In this document: positions 22,116 to 25,357 of the stretch, piece by piece
How the letters are laid out: each line of letters opens with the position of its first letter
Numbering within the stretch: the stretch's first letter is position 1
From: Holophagales bacterium UBA2201
GTDB taxonomy: Bacteria > Acidobacteriota > Thermoanaerobaculia > UBA2201
Length of the DNA: 25,357 nucleotides
Reading direction: 5' to 3'
Assembly: GCA_002327305.1 (NCBI GenBank)
Contig: DCUZ01000057.1
Span: 1 to 25,357 of the forward strand
Made by a program: the position numbers and the translations under genes
The notes under the pieces: model-generated
Told to the model about the DNA's origin: nothing
Database searches by the model: none
Seen by the model: only the letters and a program-made list of their open reading frames with translations

Positions 22116-24515
22116 TCATTTGTATTTTTTCGCCAGGGCCGCCATTTTCGCCAGGGCCCGGTCCACCCTCCCGTAGAGGGAGCGCAGGGGATACCGGCCG
22201 CTCCCGTCGCGCTGCCCCGCCGGCAGTCCGAACAGCAGCGGCACCCCCTCGGCCGCGTGGCCGATGGCCCAGATGGTGAACTTGCCCGCCTTCACCGCGT
22301 CCACCACCTGCTCCTTCAGCATCAGGTCCTCCACGTTGGCCGCCGGGATGACCACCCCGTGGCTCCCGTCGAACCCCCGCTCCGCGGCGAGGTCGAAGAA
22401 CCCCTCGATCTTGGCGTTGATCCCCCCGACGGGCTGGACGGCGCCGTGCTGGTCCATGCTTCCGGTGACGGCCACGCCCTGCCGCACCGGGGCGCCGGCG
22501 ATGGCGGAGAGGAGGGCGTAAAGCTCGGTGATGGAGGCGGAGTCCCCCTCGATGCCGCAGTAGGACTGCTCGAAGGCGATGGAAGCGTTGATGGAGAGGG
22601 GTTTGTCGGCGGTGAAGGTCTGCCGCAGGTAGCCGCCCAGGATGAGGGAGCCCTTGGCGAAGATGTTGCCGCCCAGTTCGGCCTCGCGGTCGATGGTGAG
22701 GATGCCGTCGCCCCCCAGGGCCACCGAGGCGGTGATGCGCGCCGGCTTGCCGAAGGCGATGTAGCCGAGGTCGTACACCGTGAGGCCGTTCACCTGGCCG
22801 ACGGCGGCCCCTTCGGTGTGGATGCGGATGAGGTCCTGCATCATCATCTCGCGCAGTTTGTCGTCGGCCAGGGCATGGCGCTGGCGGCGCTCTTCGCGGG
22901 CCTTGAGGACATGGGGGGCCCCCACCTCCTTCGCCTTCGACTCCGCGGCCCAGAAGTGGGCCTCGCGCATGATGTCGGCCACGGCGTCGAACCGGGTGGA
23001 GAGCTTGCCCCGGCGTCCGGCCAGCGCGGCGGCGTACTCGGCCACGCGGGCGATCCCCTGGGCGGAAAACCCCATCAGTTTCTCCTCGTCGATGATCTTG
23101 CGCATCAGCGCCGTGAACTCCCGCAAACTCTCCGGCGAGAACTCCATGCTGGAGTCGAACTCGGCCAGGACCTTGAAGATCTTCTTGAAATCCTCGTCCA
23201 CCTCGTAGGCCAGTTGGTAGGTGTAAAGGTCGCCGATGACGATCACCTTCACGTTGAGGTCCACCGGCTCGGGCCTCAGCGGCGACGGCGGCGCCCACCA
23301 GGGCCCCTCCTCGGGGAGGATGTACAATTTCTCGTGCCGCAGGGCCCGCTTCAGCGTCGGCCAAAGCCCCGGCTCCTGGAGAAGGTCGGCGAAGGTGAGG
23401 ACCAGGTAGCCGCCGTTGGCCTTGAGGAGGGCGCCGGCGCGGATGTGGGTGAAGTCGGTGGCCGCGACGCGCCGGTCGCCGAAGATGCGCTCCACGGTCC
23501 CGAAGAGGGTGGCGTGGGTGGGATTGGGCTCCACCACCACCGGGCGGCCCACGACGCCGCTGTTGTCCACCACCACGTTGACCCGGTAGGGGAGGAAGGG
23601 GTCCCGCCGCGCCTGGGCCCCCTCCTTCTCCTGCCCCCCCCCGTGGAAGATTGCGAGGTTCCTCAACAGGTCCTCCAGGGCCGCGTCGAGGTAGGCCTGC
23701 GCCTCCGGCCGGGGGAACTGCGCCTTCAGCTCGGAGAAGAGCTGGTTCAGGGTGGGAAGGACGGTGGAGTGCTGGAGGTTCTTCAGTTTCTGCTCGAACT
23801 CCCCCTGGAGCCCCTTGGTCTCGGTGAAAACGGCCTGGAGGCGGCCCAGGAGGGTTTCGTGCTCCTTGATGATGCGGGAGGCCTCCTCCCCGGTGAGGGT
23901 CCCCTGGGCCTGGAGCGCCTCCAGTTCCCCCAACGGGACCGGCTTTTCCTCGATCAGCGGCATGACGTCGGGGCGGGTGACGGGGCCCACCTGGACCTGC
24001 ACCATGGCGAATCCCTTCGCCTTCAGCGCTTTCTCGAACTCTCCCAGGAGGGTCTTTTCCCGCTCCTGGAACTTCCGCACCAGCCGCTGGCGGCCGTTTT
24101 GGAAGGCCTCCGACGACAGAAGGGCGGGCACGGCGGTGCGCAAGCCCTCCACGAGGCGGTCCATGGCGGAGGCCAGCGTCTTCCCCGACCCCGGCGGAAG
24201 ATGGAGGGCGAAGGGGCGCTCGGGGTCCTTGAAATTGTTGACATAGACCCAATCGCCGGGGTTGGGCTGAGTGGAGGCGCTCTTGGAGACCATGTTGCGG
24301 ATGGTGGTCATGCGTCCGGTCCCCGAGAGGCCGGTGACGAAGATGTTGTACCCCATCCCCTCCAGCCCCAGGCCGAGGCGGATGGCGCGCACCGCCCGCT
24401 CCTGCCCGATGATGTCGCGGGAGGGGTCCACCTCGCGGGTGGACCGGAACTTGAGCATGCCCATGGGACATCGCCAGGTCAATTGGTCGGGGGGGATCCG
24501 GAAGTCCTTGCTCAT
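22116..24515 (-). CDS. Lon-like ATP-dependent protease (YcbZ/LonH group, AAA_32 + Lon_C)
   Basis: A 799-residue protein. The N-terminal part has the Lon-like ATPase start IIGQERAVRAIRLGLGLEGMGYNIFVTG, with a P-loop GLSGTGRMTT in which Arg68 replaces the usual Lys, a variant known in this group. A long coiled-coil insert spans ~130-290 (RLVRKFQEREKTLLGEFEKAL). The second ATPase part has GALLKANGGYLVL (Walker-B-like region) and VIVIGD. The Lon_C protease domain shows SIAFEQSYCGIEGDSAS with catalytic Ser659, and VGGINAKIEGFF with Lys702. The 43-residue spacing equals that of E. coli Lon (Ser679/Lys722), so the protease should be active. It degrades proteins in the cytoplasm; the substrates of this branch are poorly known. 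The ATG at 24515 fits the promoter just upstream. Confidence 0.9.
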   Translation of the reverse strand: MSKDFRIPPDQLTWRCPMGMLKFRSTREVDPSRDIIGQERAVRAIRLGLGLEGMGYNIFVTGLSGTGRMTTIRNMVSKSASTQPNPGDWVYVNNFKDPERPFALHLPPGSGKTLASAMDRLVEGLRTAVPALLSSEAFQNGRQRLVRKFQEREKTLLGEFEKALKAKGFAMVQVQVGPVTRPDVMPLIEEKPVPLGELEALQAQGTLTGEEASRIIKEHETLLGRLQAVFTETKGLQGEFEQKLKNLQHSTVLPTLNQLFSELKAQFPRPEAQAYLDAALEDLLRNLAIFHGGGQEKEGAQARRDPFLPYRVNVVVDNSGVVGRPVVVEPNPTHATLFGTVERIFGDRRVAATDFTHIRAGALLKANGGYLVLTFADLLQEPGLWPTLKRALRHEKLYILPEEGPWWAPPSPLRPEPVDLNVKVIVIGDLYTYQLAYEVDEDFKKIFKVLAEFDSSMEFSPESLREFTALMRKIIDEEKLMGFSAQGIARVAEYAAALAGRRGKLSTRFDAVADIMREAHFWAAESKAKEVGAPHVLKAREERRQRHALADDKLREMMMQDLIRIHTEGAAVGQVNGLTVYDLGYIAFGKPARITASVALGGDGILTIDREAELGGNIFAKGSLILGGYLRQTFTADKPLSINASIAFEQSYCGIEGDSASITELYALLSAIAGAPVRQGVAVTGSMDQHGAVQPVGGINAKIEGFFDLAAERGFDGSHGVVIPAANVEDLMLKEQVVDAVKAGKFTIWAIGHAAEGVPLLFGLPAGQRDGSGRYPLRSLYGRVDRALAKMAALAKKYK

Positions 24516-24522
24516 CGGTAGA

Positions 24523-24551
24523 ACTATAACCCCGATTGGCCGACTTTGCAA
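24523..24551 (-). promoter_or_regulatory. Promoter of the Lon-like gene
   Basis: On the minus strand TTGCAA (24546-24551), exactly 17 bp, then TATAGT (24523-24528). The -10 ends 7 nt before the ATG at 24515, so the transcript is leaderless or nearly so. TTGCAA is its own reverse complement and lies within the divergent region shared with tadA. Confidence 0.65.
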
Positions 24552-24561
24552 CGAAGAACTA

Positions 24562-24570
24562 TGGTATCGT
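24562..24570 (+). promoter_or_regulatory. Possible extended -10 element of tadA
   Basis: TGGTATCGT is a weaker extended -10 (TATCGT matches four of six). It ends 7 nt before the GTG at 24578, the same spacing as at two other genes here. No -35 at standard spacing is visible, so this rests on the shared pattern. Confidence 0.35.
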
Positions 24571-24577
24571 GGCCCCG

Positions 24578-25042
24578 GTGACCCCGGACGAACGGTTCAT
24601 GCGCATGGCCCTGCGTCAGGCGGCCAAGGCCGCCGCGGCGGGGGAGGTGCCGGTGGGGTGCGTGGTCGTCAAAGACGGCCGTGCGGTGGGGCGGGGCCTC
24701 AACCGGCGCGAAGGGCGGCAGGACCCGCTGGGCCACGCGGAGATCTACGCCCTGCGGCAGGCGGCCCGGAGGACCGGGTCCTGGCGGCTGGAGGGGTGCA
24801 CGCTGTATGTCACCCTGGAGCCGTGCGCCATGTGCGCCGGGGCCATCGTCCTCTCCCGCGTCGAGCGGGTGGTCTTCGCCGTCCCCGACCCCAAGGCGGG
24901 GTTCTGCGGCTCGCTCGGCAACCTGGTCCAGGACCGCCGCCTCAACCACCGCGCCGCCCTGGAACAGGGGGTGCTGGCGGAGGAGGCCCGGGGGATGATG
25001 AAGGGGTTTTTTAGGGAGCTGCGAAGATCCAGAAGGCGGTAG
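24578..25042 (+). CDS. tadA: tRNA-specific adenosine deaminase TadA
   Basis: A 154-residue zinc enzyme that converts A34 to inosine in tRNA-Arg(ACG), in the cytoplasm. The cytidine-deaminase fold is clear: PDERFMRMALRQAAKAA, EVPVGCVVV, the zinc and proton-shuttle motif His53-Ala-Glu55 (GHAEIYALRQA), and PCAMC with Cys83 and Cys86 (LEPCAMCAGAIVLSRVERVVF). These residues sit four positions before their E. coli TadA counterparts. DPKAGFCGSLGNL, before the C-terminal helices, is typical of TadA rather than guanine deaminase. The GTG at 24578 is preferred for its distance to the -10-like box; GTG 24569 and ATG 24599 are alternatives. It is divergent from the Lon-like gene and followed by tRNA-Ser. 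Confidence 0.9.
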   Translation: MTPDERFMRMALRQAAKAAAAGEVPVGCVVVKDGRAVGRGLNRREGRQDPLGHAEIYALRQAARRTGSWRLEGCTLYVTLEPCAMCAGAIVLSRVERVVFAVPDPKAGFCGSLGNLVQDRRLNHRAALEQGVLAEEARGMMKGFFRELRRSRRR

Positions 25043-25047
25043 TCCGC

Positions 25048-25077
25048 CTGCCATTCCATTCCAATCAATGATAAAAT
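25048..25077 (+). promoter_or_regulatory. Promoter of tRNA-Ser
   Basis: CTGCCA (25048-25053, four of six to TTGACA), an 18-bp spacer, and TAAAAT (25072-25077) preceded by TGA, making the extended -10 TGATAAAAT. The expected transcription start is 3-4 nt before the mature tRNA 5' end. C-rich bases follow the -10. Confidence 0.55.
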
Positions 25078-25087
25078 AGCCCCCCCC

Positions 25088-25180
<93 letters not shown>

Positions 25181-25184
25181 TGTT

Positions 25185-25303
25185 TTGGACTTGCCGGCCC
25201 CGACCTTGTCGGGGCTGCGTCGTTTCCGGGCCCCCGTTTCGAAGCGCAAGCGCTTCTCTCCTGGGTGCCCTGAACCGACGGGCCTTCGGCCCGGCAAGTC
25301 CAA
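25185..25303. repeat. 119-bp element with 13-bp terminal inverted repeats and nested hairpins, after tRNA-Ser
   Basis: TTGGACTTGCCGG (25185-25197) and its exact reverse complement CCGGCAAGTCCAA (25291-25303) bound the element. Inside are three further stems: CCCCGAC-CTT-GTCGGGG (25198-25214), GAAGCGC-AA-GCGCTTC (25241-25256) and GGGCC-TTC-GGCCC (25280-25292). No gene is supported. It may be a MITE- or BIME-like dispersed repeat, or a complex terminator. The remaining bases to the right edge hold nothing recognisable. Confidence 0.6.
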
Positions 25304-25357
25304 CCTTATCTGGGGGCATTGCGAACTGGATATGGGGGTTGGGTGGCGGGGGGACGA

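Noticed and set aside
25185..25304. Integron attC site, because GTCCAAC matches RYYYAAC and hairpins are present
   Set aside because: The order is reversed: a GTTRRRY-like end lies left and RYYYAAC right, so it cannot be an attC core pair.

Overview
The window is a chromosomal segment of a very GC-rich (roughly two-thirds G+C by eye) Gram-negative-type bacterium. Lipoproteins with clear lipoboxes, an L,D-transpeptidase, a secreted LysM amidase, XerD and a YcbZ/LonH-type Lon protease all fit a diderm. The mix of secreted S9C peptidase, DUF2723, fused MFS/spermidine-synthase, FGE-like and DUF2959 proteins is reminiscent of Acidobacteriota and neighbouring uncultured lineages; that placement is an inference from gene content. 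There are no rRNA genes, CRISPR arrays, transposases or phage genes.

Layout, left to right. The C-terminus of an exported protein (to 359) and a small membrane protein (380-907) run rightward. They converge on a tightly coupled leftward operon (6660 to 932): LysM/amidase_3 cell-wall hydrolase, NodU/CmcH-type carbamoyltransferase, and DUF2723 membrane glycosyltransferase-like protein with TPRs. A divergent pair follows: a secreted beta-propeller-like protein coupled to a sulfatase-fold lipoprotein (6719-8961). Next come leftward genes for a DUF2959 lipoprotein, a methyltransferase coupled to a GNAT acetyltransferase, a DUF1801 protein and an exported S9C prolyl-oligopeptidase (9137-13950). An FGE-like secreted protein (14077-15048) runs rightward into a low-GC 83-aa gene lying between two oppositely oriented 9-bp repeat arrays. 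Leftward again are a small lipoprotein and a POT peptide transporter (15362-17220), then a rightward fused MFS/spermidine-synthase-TPR protein (17307-20237). The right part holds leftward ldt, xerD and lon-like genes (20295-24515), rightward tadA and tRNA-Ser(CGA), and an inverted-repeat element after the tRNA.

How the genes fit together. Several are envelope or export functions: peptidoglycan hydrolysis and crosslinking, sugar or protein decoration, extracellular peptide breakdown (S9C) and uptake (POT). No single pathway unites the window. The most coherent new-looking unit is the amidase/carbamoyltransferase/DUF2723 operon.

The most general signal is regulatory. Six promoters carry an extended -10 element (TGnTAnnnT), and in several genes the -10 ends only 7-10 nt before the start codon with no Shine-Dalgarno, implying leaderless mRNAs. 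Genes with distant or no visible promoters carry clear Shine-Dalgarno sequences instead. The second general signal is short tandem repeats of 7, 8 and 9 bp sitting at or next to stop codons.
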